Source: Sulfuricurvum sp. (lineage in GTDB: Bacteria; Campylobacterota; Campylobacteria; Campylobacterales; Sulfurimonadaceae). Taken from it: a DNA stretch of 64,000 nt. The position numbers were made by a program, and so were the translations under genes. The stretch is taken from the NCBI GenBank assembly GCA_030693335.1, contig JAUYAU010000004.1, forward strand, positions 124,001-188,000, in the 5' to 3' direction. Of the stretch, positions 20,269 to 28,508 are shown one piece after another. How positions within the stretch are numbered: the first letter of the stretch is position 1; each line of letters opens with the position of its first letter. Below the pieces are notes generated by a model. The model was not told where the DNA came from. It did no database searches and worked only from the letters and a program-made list of their open reading frames with translations.

Positions 20269-20319
20269 CGTGCATATCCTATATTATGGGCGTAACTATT
20301 AATCGCGAGTATAGCGTAA

Positions 20320-20625
20320 TCACACTTTAATATCTAAAATATGAAGCGGTTTTTTTTCTTCTTCCGAGGAGGATGTATTCTCATGATCTTCTGAACGTCG
20401 CTCTTCTTGTTCGGCTTGTTCTTTGGTATGTTCACGATCTGGATCAACTGCGTGATTTTCTTCAGTAGGGCGAACTTCCAGAACCTCTTTTTCTTGATCT
20501 TGCATAATCACTTGTGCTGCCAATGCTTGAAGCTCAAAACGGTTCAATTGAGCATTCTTGTCGCTCGCTACGCTCGCCATTTGCTGATTCACATAGATCG
20601 TATTTCCAATAGGCCCTATTGCCAT
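20320..20625 (-). CDS. Small acidic Campylobacterota protein, function unknown
   Basis: The 101-residue protein starts MAIGPIGNTIYVNQQMASVA, has a short helix (NRFELQALAAQVIM) and then a long Glu/Asp/Lys-rich, probably disordered tail (about 45-92) before a hydrophobic end, LHILDIKV. I do not recognise a family. The N-terminus with IGNTIYVNQ and Asn/Gln residues recalls small flagellar accessory proteins, but this is only an impression. GAGG stands 7 nt before the ATG. It lies 22 nt after the NFACT gene on the same strand and is probably co-transcribed with it. Confidence 0.65.
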   Translation of the reverse strand: MAIGPIGNTIYVNQQMASVASDKNAQLNRFELQALAAQVIMQDQEKEVLEVRPTEENHAVDPDREHTKEQAEQEERRSEDHENTSSSEEEKKPLHILDIKV

Positions 20626-20647
20626 TGCACTACCTCACTCTAAAGCT

Positions 20648-21985
20648 CTAACCCTTGTCCACCGTGATCGTTTTGGCATCTGTGTACAGGACATTGGCTT
20701 TACTTTGAATTTTTACTTCACGTCTTGGAGTATAATCGACCAAATAGCGCCCCTTTTCAAATACAGAGAAGTCAACACACAGTTTTGCTGCTGCTTGCAG
20801 TATCTTATCGTTTAACTGTTGCTTGTCCGTCGTAATGATTACATGAGCGGAGGGGCGATCTTTGAGATGGAGCCATATATCACGGGCACGTGATTTTTGC
20901 AGAAGCAGAATGTTCCCTTTTTCACTTTTTCCCAATGAAACCTTATGCCCTTCAATCCAAAATTCAGCAATACTGTCAGAAGGTTTTGCGGTTGGCTTCG
21001 CTTTTGTACCAACAGATTTTGGAGGGAATAACAGGGCAATTTCTTCCGGTGTTTTTGCTTCATGAATCGTCTGTATGAACAGTGCAAGGTGACGAATTTT
21101 TTCTTCCAGATTGTCTCTCTCTATGTGCAGTCCCAACTTTTTTTGTTTCGCTTTTTTCGAGCGTTTAAAAAACGACTGTGCCATCATTGCCGCATCTCTG
21201 CACCCTAAAGGAACATCAAATTCAATGGGTATTCCATCAAAATTGTCAAGCTTTATCTTGGTTTCATACCCTTTAATCGACTGTAAATTTGCCAATATAA
21301 GATGCCCGATGTGCTGGTATTCCAAGGCCTCTTTAGCTAAAAGCTCTTCATCCTCCAGCCCTGATAAATGTGTTTTATATTGATCCAAACGCTTTGCAAT
21401 CAATGCCGATTTTTCACGCTTCAATCGCTCCAGAACGTCATTGGCGTATTGAGTATAAACATCCTTCAAAAAGCTTTCGACATCTTCCAGCGGATACGGT
21501 TTTGGTGCAAACGACGGCTGTGGCGGATTGATAAGTGTCTGCCCAACACGCACTGTACGTACCGATATCTCAGCATCAACATGACGAAGTGCTTCAAGCA
21601 CTTTTTCATCTCTATCCAAAAGAATCGCATTCGTATGCTTGCCCGTAAACTCAAGCTGCAACATTGTTATTTCGCTTTTATAAGAACCGCTTTGGCTCAC
21701 AACAATACGGATAAGTTTGTCATTGTTATGAAGTGTGATCGATTGAATTGTTGAACGAGCCAGACGCTTTGAGAGAAGCACATCAAACGGGGCTTGATAC
21801 ATTTTCCCCCGCTCGGCCGTAGGAGAAAGAAAAATACTCGGATTATCCCGCCGCATTTCAAAGGTAATCACGTCATTGTTATCAAACACCAAGCGGATTT
21901 GCGTGTCACTAAGCCGATACGCCGTGTTAATTTGTTTAAAACGTTGCAGATAATGAACGATTTGTTCTAAATGTGAAAATTTCAT
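20648..21985 (-). CDS. rqcH: NFACT-family protein, RqcH-like
   Basis: NFACT proteins (Rqc2/RqcH) bind stalled 50S-peptidyl-tRNA complexes and recruit tRNA-Ala to add degron tails. The 445-residue protein has an N-terminal NFACT-N domain with LEFTGKHTNAILLD, a central coiled coil (about 175-300) and the C-terminal NFACT-R domain (DUF814) with ARDIWLHLKDRPSAHVII. The protein is short compared with Gram-positive RqcH (about 570), as is usual in this phylum. Older annotations call this fibronectin-binding protein. It is divergent from the chemoreceptor gene. Confidence 0.8.
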   Translation of the reverse strand: MKFSHLEQIVHYLQRFKQINTAYRLSDTQIRLVFDNNDVITFEMRRDNPSIFLSPTAERGKMYQAPFDVLLSKRLARSTIQSITLHNNDKLIRIVVSQSGSYKSEITMLQLEFTGKHTNAILLDRDEKVLEALRHVDAEISVRTVRVGQTLINPPQPSFAPKPYPLEDVESFLKDVYTQYANDVLERLKREKSALIAKRLDQYKTHLSGLEDEELLAKEALEYQHIGHLILANLQSIKGYETKIKLDNFDGIPIEFDVPLGCRDAAMMAQSFFKRSKKAKQKKLGLHIERDNLEEKIRHLALFIQTIHEAKTPEEIALLFPPKSVGTKAKPTAKPSDSIAEFWIEGHKVSLGKSEKGNILLLQKSRARDIWLHLKDRPSAHVIITTDKQQLNDKILQAAAKLCVDFSVFEKGRYLVDYTPRREVKIQSKANVLYTDAKTITVDKG

Positions 21986-22037
21986 GAAGTAAAATTTATC
22001 CTTATTTCAGAAGCGCTTTATTAAAGAAGGACTACAA

Positions 22038-23672
22038 TTGGATAGAAACAATACTGTCGTCTCAGACGATAAATTCACCCAAAAGGCTGGTCAATCTCTC
22101 ATGGCTGTATTCAATACCATCAAATCTAAGTTTATTTTCAATCTCTTTTCCGCTGTGACCGCTGTATTAATAAGCGTCATTGTAGCATACTTCATTGCTA
22201 CGAACTCCATACACGACATCATGACCAATGACTTGTTAACGGTTGCCAATACCCTTGAACAAAATGTTAATTATATTGCCAAAATTGAGCCAAAAGCCTA
22301 CCAAGAAGATGATTTCAAAAATGGGATTAAAAGCATCAAAATCGGCGAAAGCGGCTATGTCTACTTTGTTAATGCCGATGGTGTGATGACGATCCATCCA
22401 AAAGATGAAGGTCAAAACAAAGCAGGACATGATTACATCGATCATATCCGTTCCGATAAGGCGGGTGGGGTTTACGAGTATGTTTCTGCAACCACCGGTC
22501 AAGATAAAATCGCTGCATACCGTTACATAAAAGCATGGGACATGTGGGTTGTCCCGGGAATCAACAAAGCCGATTATTTTGATGCTCTAAAAGCCAGTTT
22601 TTTTAAATGGTTTCTCTTTTTGGGAACACTGTTGACAGCCGTTCTAATCCTGATTAATTATATCTCCGGCAAAAGCATCCTCAGACCTATCGAAGAACTC
22701 GATCATGTTTCTGCGGACCTTGCGCATGGAAATGGGGACCTAACCAAACGTCTTCCTATCTTGAATAGCAAAGATGAAATTGGCGTTGCCAGTGGTTACG
22801 TTAATACCTTTATCGAAAAAATTCAATCCACCATTAATGACACCAAAGAGATCACTCACGCAGCAGTAAAATCAACAAATTCACTAAACACAGCCGCCTC
22901 AAATTTATCCCAGCATTCTGAAAAATCAAATGCACTTGCGCACAATGCTAATCAAACCGCATCTGAAATTGGTCGCTCTCTCACTGAAAGTGTGAATATG
23001 GCTCGTGACACACTAGAGAATACAAAAAATAGCGCTAAAGAGCTTGAAAGTGTTCGTGATATTGCACATATTATTACCAATGAAATTCATAATGCCACTC
23101 AAATGAGCAACGATTTAGGTGAGCGCTTTGCACAACTCTCCAGCGAGGCATCCAGCGTTAGCGGTGTTTTGAGTATCATCTCCGACATTGCGGATCAAAC
23201 CAATCTTCTCGCTCTCAATGCCGCAATCGAAGCTGCTCGTGCAGGTGAGCATGGTCGCGGATTCGCCGTTGTTGCGGATGAAGTACGAAAACTTGCTGAA
23301 CGGACTCAAAAAAGTTTGACCGAGATCAATTCTATCATCTCTGTCGTCATTCAGTCGATCTCAGATTCATCTGACATGATGAATGCCAACAGTGAAAATA
23401 TCGAAAGATTGGGTGAACGCTCTCAAGAAATTGATACCAAAATAGATTCCACCACCAATGCACTCAATACAAATGTGGTCACAAGTCAAAAAAGCGTTGA
23501 AACTTCCGAGACCATGGCAATTAAAATCAATGAAATCATTGCCAAAGTCTCTGAAATGTCGACTCTATCAGAGCATAATCAAAATGAGATCAAGCAAGTT
23601 GCCGGTATTGCCAATGAGCTGTACCAAGCCGCAACGAACCTTAATACACAGCTAGGGCATTTTAAATCCTAA
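22038..23672 (+). CDS. Methyl-accepting chemotaxis protein with cache domain
   Basis: The 544-residue transducer starts at a TTG with AAGGA 7 nt upstream. A first membrane span lies at about 33-56, then a periplasmic single-cache domain (about 60-190) with [20 protein letters not shown] and DMWVVPGI, a second span (about 192-212), a HAMP region, and the signalling domain with the hairpin tip [20 protein letters not shown] near residue 390. Single-cache domains often bind small carboxylates. No che genes are adjacent. Confidence 0.92.
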   Translation: MDRNNTVVSDDKFTQKAGQSLMAVFNTIKSKFIFNLFSAVTAVLISVIVAYFIATNSIHDIMTNDLLTVANTLEQNVNYIAKIEPKAYQEDDFKNGIKSIKIGESGYVYFVNADGVMTIHPKDEGQNKAGHDYIDHIRSDKAGGVYEYVSATTGQDKIAAYRYIKAWDMWVVPGINKADYFDALKASFFKWFLFLGTLLTAVLILINYISGKSILRPIEELDHVSADLAHGNGDLTKRLPILNSKDEIGVASGYVNTFIEKIQSTINDTKEITHAAVKSTNSLNTAASNLSQHSEKSNALAHNANQTASEIGRSLTESVNMARDTLENTKNSAKELESVRDIAHIITNEIHNATQMSNDLGERFAQLSSEASSVSGVLSIISDIADQTNLLALNAAIEAARAGEHGRGFAVVADEVRKLAERTQKSLTEINSIISVVIQSISDSSDMMNANSENIERLGERSQEIDTKIDSTTNALNTNVVTSQKSVETSETMAIKINEIIAKVSEMSTLSEHNQNEIKQVAGIANELYQAATNLNTQLGHFKS

Positions 23673-23679
23673 AAAATCT

Positions 23680-23688
23680 TGCTATAAT
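23680..23688 (+). promoter_or_regulatory. Extended -10 promoter of the cobalamin operon
   Basis: TGCTATAAT is a near-ideal extended -10, just downstream of the chemoreceptor stop. Transcription should start at about 23695, leaving a leader of about 220 nt before the receptor ATG. Confidence 0.6.
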
Positions 23689-23694
23689 CCGCTA

Positions 23695-23914
23695 AATTTT
23701 TTAAAAGGCGGATGATGCAGGCACCCAAAGGGTTTGGTAAAACATACTTTTCTCTTGCCGCTATTCAGGCATACGCTTCGGCGGTGCGCATGCTACAAAA
23801 CTTCACTCGTATCGAGTGGATTTGTCCGACCCATCCCATACACACCTACTCTACTATCTCACCACCCAAGAGTGTCCTTCTCTCAACTATTATTACTATT
23901 ATCCAAGGACACTC
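23695..23914 (+). promoter_or_regulatory. Structured 5' leader with a ribosome-site-sequestering hairpin
   Basis: GAGTGTCCTT (23870-23879) is perfectly complementary to AAGGACACTC (23905-23914), which contains the whole ribosome binding site and ends at the base before the receptor ATG; the loop is 25 nt. Upstream is another strong hairpin, CACTCG (23804-23809), loop TAT, CGAGTG (23813-23818), extended by several flanking pairs, plus CCGC/GCGG (23758-23761 with 23781-23784) and small alternative stems around 23723-23737. Neither the GCCACTG element nor the AGCCAGGAGACC-type B12 box of classical cobalamin riboswitches is present. An 85-codon reading frame from 23712 crosses the leader but has a poorly spaced ribosome site. 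Confidence 0.55.
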
Positions 23915-25708
23915 ATGTTTAAACACACTATCTCCATCGTTGCATCCGCAACACTTGTTGCCGCTTTAGGGGCCCAAACTCTTACAGTAGACCCTATCGT
24001 CGTCACTGCTACAAAATCAGAGCAATCTCTTCAAAACACTACAGCAAATATTGAAGTAATCACTTCCGAACAAATTCAAGAGCGGCATTTTTCAACAATA
24101 GCAGAAGCACTTAACACACTGCCTGGTATTAGCATCACATCTAATGGTGGTATTGGTCAACTAGATTCTCTTTTTATCAGAGGAATTGATTCAAAAAGAA
24201 TCCTCATAGTAATAGACGGCATAAGATACAATGAACCCGCGGGCCTAAGTGGTGCTCCATTAGCACAGCTATCTATAGATGATATTGAGCGAATAGAAGT
24301 TATAAAAGGGGCTCAATCAAGTATCTGGGGGGCAGATGCCAGTGGCGGAGTGGTCAATATAATCACTAAAATAGCACAGAAAGGTCTTACTGCCAAAGCT
24401 GGTGTTGAATACGGAAGTTTTAATACTCAAAGCTACACAGCTACACTTTCTAATAAAACGGATCAAGGATATATTAAGATCAATGCTAATAGATTCGATA
24501 CAGATGGATTTAGTGCATTTGAAGCAAAAAAATCTTCTCCAAATTATGGAAAAAGAAGAAAGGAATTAGGATTGGAAAAGGATGGTTCTACCAACAATAC
24601 CTACAATATCCAAGGCGGAATAAATCTCTCAGATAATAATGAATTGAGTTTTTCTTATAAAAAAATCGATGCTCAATATGATTATGATAACTCGTCGAGT
24701 GACAATTTAACCAATAAATCGTATTTAAACCACTCTTTTAAATCCACAAACTACACACATACTTCCGATTCCTATAAAATCAAAGCATATGCGCAACAAT
24801 CAAAGTTCGATAGAACACAAGGCACTTTTAATGCAAAAAGCTTAGTGAATGAGTTTGGCCTGCAAACGAATATTGATTACAGTACCGACAGTGAACTGAT
24901 TATTGGACTAAATAAGCAAAACTTTGAACACATCAACAATGTACTAAAGTACCAAACTAAAGGTATCTTTATTTCCAATACCAATAGATTTAAAGACTGG
25001 CTCTTTTCTGAAGTACTGCGATATGATGACAACTCTCAATTTGATAAAAAAGCAACAGGAAAACTAGGTGCTAAATACAATTTTACCAAAGACCTTAGTC
25101 TATCCTCTAACTATGGCACTGCTTACAATGCTCCTACTTTGAGCAACCTAAGCTATACACCAACATTAAAACCTGAGAGTACCGAATCATTTGATGCTAC
25201 TGTGGAATATCAAAGTCTTAAGGCTACCTATTTTGAAAATAAAATTACCGACATGATAAACTATAGCTTTAGTCCAAGCTTTCATTATTTTAATGAAGAA
25301 GGCGAATCAGAATTCAAAGGATATGAACTCTCCTACCAAATAAAAGCAACTCAAGATATACTTTTAAATATAAACTATACTCGGTTAAGTGCAACCAATA
25401 GTGCCAATCAGAATTTAGCACGTCGACCAAAAGAACAATTAGGGTTTGCAATAGATTATTATGGAATCGAAGACTTTCATCTTAACCTAAACGGTTCCTA
25501 TATTGGCACTAGGTATGATAGTGAAAATCAAGCTGGTGCCCAAACAGGTCAATATACAGTTTGGAATACGGTAGCAAACTATACAATTAACAAAACATTT
25601 CAAACATATATCAAAATAGATAATCTCTTTGATAAATATTACCAAACCATAGATGGGTATGCAACATCTCCTCGTGCATATTATGTAGGTTTACAGGCAT
25701 CATTTTGA
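23915..25708 (+). CDS. btuB: TonB-dependent outer-membrane receptor, BtuB-type
   Basis: I start at ATG 23915, 7 nt after AAGGA, giving 597 residues with a clear signal peptide (MFKHTISIVASATLVAALGAQ). DPIVVTATKSE is the TonB box region, followed by the plug (TIAEALNTLPGISI, LFIRGID, RIEVIKGAQSSIWGADASGG, VNIIT) and a beta-barrel ending in the aromatic YYVGLQASF. Size and context (btuF-btuD-btuC and cobalamin synthesis genes downstream) indicate a cobalamin or cobinamide receptor. It is more A/T-rich than its neighbours and uses AGA/AGG for more than half of its Arg codons. The next ATG shares a base with its stop. Confidence 0.88.
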   Translation: MFKHTISIVASATLVAALGAQTLTVDPIVVTATKSEQSLQNTTANIEVITSEQIQERHFSTIAEALNTLPGISITSNGGIGQLDSLFIRGIDSKRILIVIDGIRYNEPAGLSGAPLAQLSIDDIERIEVIKGAQSSIWGADASGGVVNIITKIAQKGLTAKAGVEYGSFNTQSYTATLSNKTDQGYIKINANRFDTDGFSAFEAKKSSPNYGKRRKELGLEKDGSTNNTYNIQGGINLSDNNELSFSYKKIDAQYDYDNSSSDNLTNKSYLNHSFKSTNYTHTSDSYKIKAYAQQSKFDRTQGTFNAKSLVNEFGLQTNIDYSTDSELIIGLNKQNFEHINNVLKYQTKGIFISNTNRFKDWLFSEVLRYDDNSQFDKKATGKLGAKYNFTKDLSLSSNYGTAYNAPTLSNLSYTPTLKPESTESFDATVEYQSLKATYFENKITDMINYSFSPSFHYFNEEGESEFKGYELSYQIKATQDILLNINYTRLSATNSANQNLARRPKEQLGFAIDYYGIEDFHLNLNGSYIGTRYDSENQAGAQTGQYTVWNTVANYTINKTFQTYIKIDNLFDKYYQTIDGYATSPRAYYVGLQASF

Positions 25709-26055
25709 TGAAGATTATCAGCGTACTCTTGCTTTTATGTGTTAATATCTTTGCGAATGACATAGAAGTAACTATCATTTATGGCAATGACACCCCTGAT
25801 AAAGTGGTTACTACAACATACACAGAAGGGACAACAACTGCGCTGGATCTGCTAAAACAAGTCAGTGACGTTGTCACCGTCAAAACAGGTAAATTCACCT
25901 TTGTCCGTTCTATTGACGGGGTACAATCGAAAGTTGGAAAATTCGGATGGTTCTATCTAATGGATGGAAACTCGGTCAAAAAAATGGCAGAAAATTATGT
26001 TTTGAAGAGTGAAAAAAGTATGATGTGGGTTTATAAGGTAGAGGCATGTTATTAA
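25708..26055 (+). CDS. DUF4430 (transcobalamin C-terminal-like) secreted protein
   Basis: The 115-residue protein has a signal peptide (MKIISVLLLLCVNIFA) and one compact domain: DIEVTIIYGND, TTALDLLKQVSDV, then GKFGWFYLMDGNSVKKMAENYVLKSEKSMMWVYKVE. The G-W-x-Y-x-x-x-G pattern and the closing W-x-Y strand fit DUF4430, a fold shared with the C-terminal half of animal transcobalamin and intrinsic factor. Its place between the outer-membrane receptor and BtuF, overlapping both, suggests a periplasmic corrinoid-handling role. That role is inference; the fold call is moderately sure. Confidence 0.7.
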   Translation: MKIISVLLLLCVNIFANDIEVTIIYGNDTPDKVVTTTYTEGTTTALDLLKQVSDVVTVKTGKFTFVRSIDGVQSKVGKFGWFYLMDGNSVKKMAENYVLKSEKSMMWVYKVEACY

Positions 26056-26870
26056 AATTCTTTTTACTCATTATTATGGCAGTTCAGCTCTCGGCGATTG
26101 AGCGTATTATTGCCCTCTCTCCCGCTATCAATGAGATGATTTTTGCCCTTGATGCTGGAGGAAAGGTGGTTGGAAATACGTCCTATTGTAACACTCCGCC
26201 AGAAGCGAAAGAAATTCCAAAAGTGGGGGGATATTTTTCCCCATCGCTAGAAAAAATAGTGGCACTTTCTCCTGATATTGTTATAATGCAAGACAACAAT
26301 CTCCCCTTGAGCCAAAAGCTGATTGAATTGGGAATCAAAACGATGGTAATCAAAATCGACACTATCGACTCCATCAAAAAAGCGTTTTTCACAATAGCCA
26401 AGCCGTTACATGCCGAAGCTAAAGCGACTCTTATTACCAAGAGAATAGATGAATCCCTTTCAAGGCTAAGAGGAATTGTCCAAAACAAAAAAATTCTCAT
26501 CGTCATCGGCTCCCCCACCAATCTCTCCAAAGAGATCTACGTAGCAGGACAAAATCTCTATTTCGATGATATTATTCGAGCCAGTGGAAACATGAATGCA
26601 CTGCAAAGCAATCGTAAAGGACAACCTATCCTCAATCTCGAAAAAATACTCAAAATCAATCCTGACATTGTCATCGTTCTCGCACCGCTGATGAGGGAGC
26701 GACACCTGACACGCGAAATGATCCTCTCCCCATGGCGCAATCTTCCCATCAATGCCGCACAAACCCACTCTGTTTTTATTCAAGAAGGAGATTATGCAGG
26801 GATACCAAGCGATAGAGTTGTCCATTTTATCAATGATTTCGGAAAGCTTTTGCATGAATCTAAAAATTGA
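26046..26870 (+). CDS. btuF: Cobalamin ABC transporter substrate-binding protein
   Basis: The 274-residue periplasmic protein has a signal peptide (MLLKFFLLIIMAVQLSAI) and the BtuF/FhuD class III binding fold: RIIALSPAINEMIFALDAGGKVVG, then VGGYFSPSLEKIVALSPDIVI, an inter-lobe helix (about 105-135) and a second lobe with NLEKILKINPDIVIV and SPWRNLPINA. It delivers cobalamin to BtuCD. It overlaps the DUF4430 gene by 10 nt and the ATPase gene by 17 nt. Sequence alone cannot exclude a haem or siderophore ligand, but the neighbours favour cobalamin. Confidence 0.87.
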   Translation: MLLKFFLLIIMAVQLSAIERIIALSPAINEMIFALDAGGKVVGNTSYCNTPPEAKEIPKVGGYFSPSLEKIVALSPDIVIMQDNNLPLSQKLIELGIKTMVIKIDTIDSIKKAFFTIAKPLHAEAKATLITKRIDESLSRLRGIVQNKKILIVIGSPTNLSKEIYVAGQNLYFDDIIRASGNMNALQSNRKGQPILNLEKILKINPDIVIVLAPLMRERHLTREMILSPWRNLPINAAQTHSVFIQEGDYAGIPSDRVVHFINDFGKLLHESKN

Positions 26871-27552
26871 TCATCTCCATACCGACTACTTAAACGATAT
26901 TTCGTTTGAGCTCAATGACGAAAACGTGGTTATTTTGGGCTCAAACGGGGCAGGAAAAACCACCCTCGCCAAAGCGATTGTCAATTTAGCAGAAAATGAC
27001 CGTGTTAGCTGCAACACCAAAAAAGTGTCTGAAATGAGTGCAAAAGACAGATCACAACTTCTAAATTTTATCCCCTCAAAACTCGAAGTCTTTGATGAAT
27101 ACATTGATGTACGCGAGTTTTTGGAACTGAGTCTATTAAACGGAACTGCAGAAAAAGAAATCGAACGTGTTTTGAGTCTTTTAGAGATAACACACCTCGA
27201 AAACAAATCGTGTAAAGAAATAAGTAGCGGTGAAAGCCAGCTGGTTTTATTTGCCGGGGGACTCTTACAAAATTCTGAACTCACACTTTTTGACGAGCCT
27301 ACTGCTAATCTCGACAGTGATAAAAAGATCAAAATCTTTGAACTTTTAAAACACACTCAAAGTTTAAAAATGGTGATCACCCACGATCTCAATTTGGCAT
27401 TTCGGTTGGGTTTTCGGGTCCTTTTCTTGCAAAATGGCACCATTGCCTATGACGGCAGCTGCGAAGAGTTCTTTGCTCAAGAAAACCTCTATTGGCTGTT
27501 CGGAGATTCTATCAAACGGGTGGATGACTTTTTTATGGTGAACTACCGATGA
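26854..27552 (+). CDS. btuD: Cobalamin ABC transporter ATPase
   Basis: I start at the ATG of MNLKIDHLHTDYL (26854), with GGAAAG upstream, giving 232 residues; an upstream in-frame ATG would overlap btuF by 119 nt. Walker A is GSNGAGKTT, the signature is SSGESQ (a variant of LSGGQ), Walker B is LTLFDEP followed by TANLDS, and the H-loop is ITHD. It powers the BtuC permease. It overlaps btuF and the next gene, so coupling is tight. Confidence 0.9.
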   Translation: MNLKIDHLHTDYLNDISFELNDENVVILGSNGAGKTTLAKAIVNLAENDRVSCNTKKVSEMSAKDRSQLLNFIPSKLEVFDEYIDVREFLELSLLNGTAEKEIERVLSLLEITHLENKSCKEISSGESQLVLFAGGLLQNSELTLFDEPTANLDSDKKIKIFELLKHTQSLKMVITHDLNLAFRLGFRVLFLQNGTIAYDGSCEEFFAQENLYWLFGDSIKRVDDFFMVNYR

Positions 27553-28508
27553 AGATGCTTGTCCTGATAGGGGCGTTGATGATATTGTCCGTCTCAGCAT
27601 TCATAGGCGAAACACCGCTTGAGATTCACAAAATACTCAATCCAAATGCGATGGAGTACCTCCTTTTTTGGGATCTTCGCCTCCCCAGGGTAGCAGTTGC
27701 TTTTACAAGCGGCGCGATTTTGGCACTGGGAGGGCTGGTATTTCAAGCAGTCTTTCGGAATGCTCTTACTACCCCATTTACTCTCGGTGTTTCGAGCGGT
27801 GCGACACTTGCAACTGCATTTGGGATCATTTTTCTCCCCGCATCTCTCATCGCCTTCTCATCCCTGTTCAGCTTCTTCGGAGCATTTTCAACGGTGCTGT
27901 TACTTTTTCTCTTTGCGCGAACACTCAATGCGATGCAGACAAATTCACTCCTGCTCATCGGCATCGCCCTTTCATTTTTCTACTCCGCCGCGTTGATAGT
28001 GCTGTACTATATCAGCGATCTACAGCAAAGCTACTCCATCATCCGCTTTACCATGGGGAGCCTAAATGTTGTCGGATTTGCGAGCGTCTATGCGGTAATC
28101 GCAGCAGCATTGATATTACTGGGTGTGACGCTGAAGTACAGACATGAGCTGCGGCTTATCCTCACCTCCTACGACAACGCCTTTTTAAAAGGGGTCGAGA
28201 TCAAAAAGATCAATTTAATTCTCCTTTTTTTCGTCTCACTTAGTGTCGGTGTGAGCGTCAGCGTGGTTGGGCCCATCGGATTTGTAGGTCTGGTCATCCC
28301 CCATGTCATCAAACTGATCTACAAACAAAGCAGTGACAAGCTCATCCTTCCTGTCTTTTTTTACGGAGGAGTCTTTTTGGTTTTGTGTGACTTGATTTCT
28401 CGCAATCTCGGAACGGTTTCGGAAGTGCCTATCGGTGTCGTGACCTCGTTTATCGGGGGACCGTTTTTCATCTACCTGATATTGAAAAGAAGAAAAAATC
28501 ATGCTTAG
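27549..28508 (+). CDS. btuC: Cobalamin ABC transporter permease (FecCD family)
   Basis: The 319-residue inner-membrane protein has about nine to ten hydrophobic spans. FecCD hallmarks are LRLPRVAVAFTSGAILALGG near the start, FRNALTTPFTLGVSSGATLA, and the coupling-helix region GPIGFVGLVIPHVIK. It forms the channel with BtuD. It overlaps both flanking genes by 4-8 nt. Confidence 0.92.
   Translation: MKMLVLIGALMILSVSAFIGETPLEIHKILNPNAMEYLLFWDLRLPRVAVAFTSGAILALGGLVFQAVFRNALTTPFTLGVSSGATLATAFGIIFLPASLIAFSSLFSFFGAFSTVLLLFLFARTLNAMQTNSLLLIGIALSFFYSAALIVLYYISDLQQSYSIIRFTMGSLNVVGFASVYAVIAAALILLGVTLKYRHELRLILTSYDNAFLKGVEIKKINLILLFFVSLSVGVSVSVVGPIGFVGLVIPHVIKLIYKQSSDKLILPVFFYGGVFLVLCDLISRNLGTVSEVPIGVVTSFIGGPFFIYLILKRRKNHA

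Noticed and set aside
23687-23713. Terminator hairpin after the chemoreceptor (ATCCGC / GCGGAT)
   Set aside because: The left arm lies inside the -10 of the following promoter and no T run follows the right arm.
23695-23914. Classical cobalamin riboswitch upstream of btuB
   Set aside because: The GGGAA/GCCACTG core and the AGCCAGGAGACC-type B12 box are not present on either strand; only the expression-platform-like hairpin is.
26752-26853. N-terminal extension of btuD to the ATG at 26752
   Set aside because: It lies within btuF, has no ribosome site and adds 34 residues unlike any ABC ATPase start; ATG 26854 has GGAAAG.
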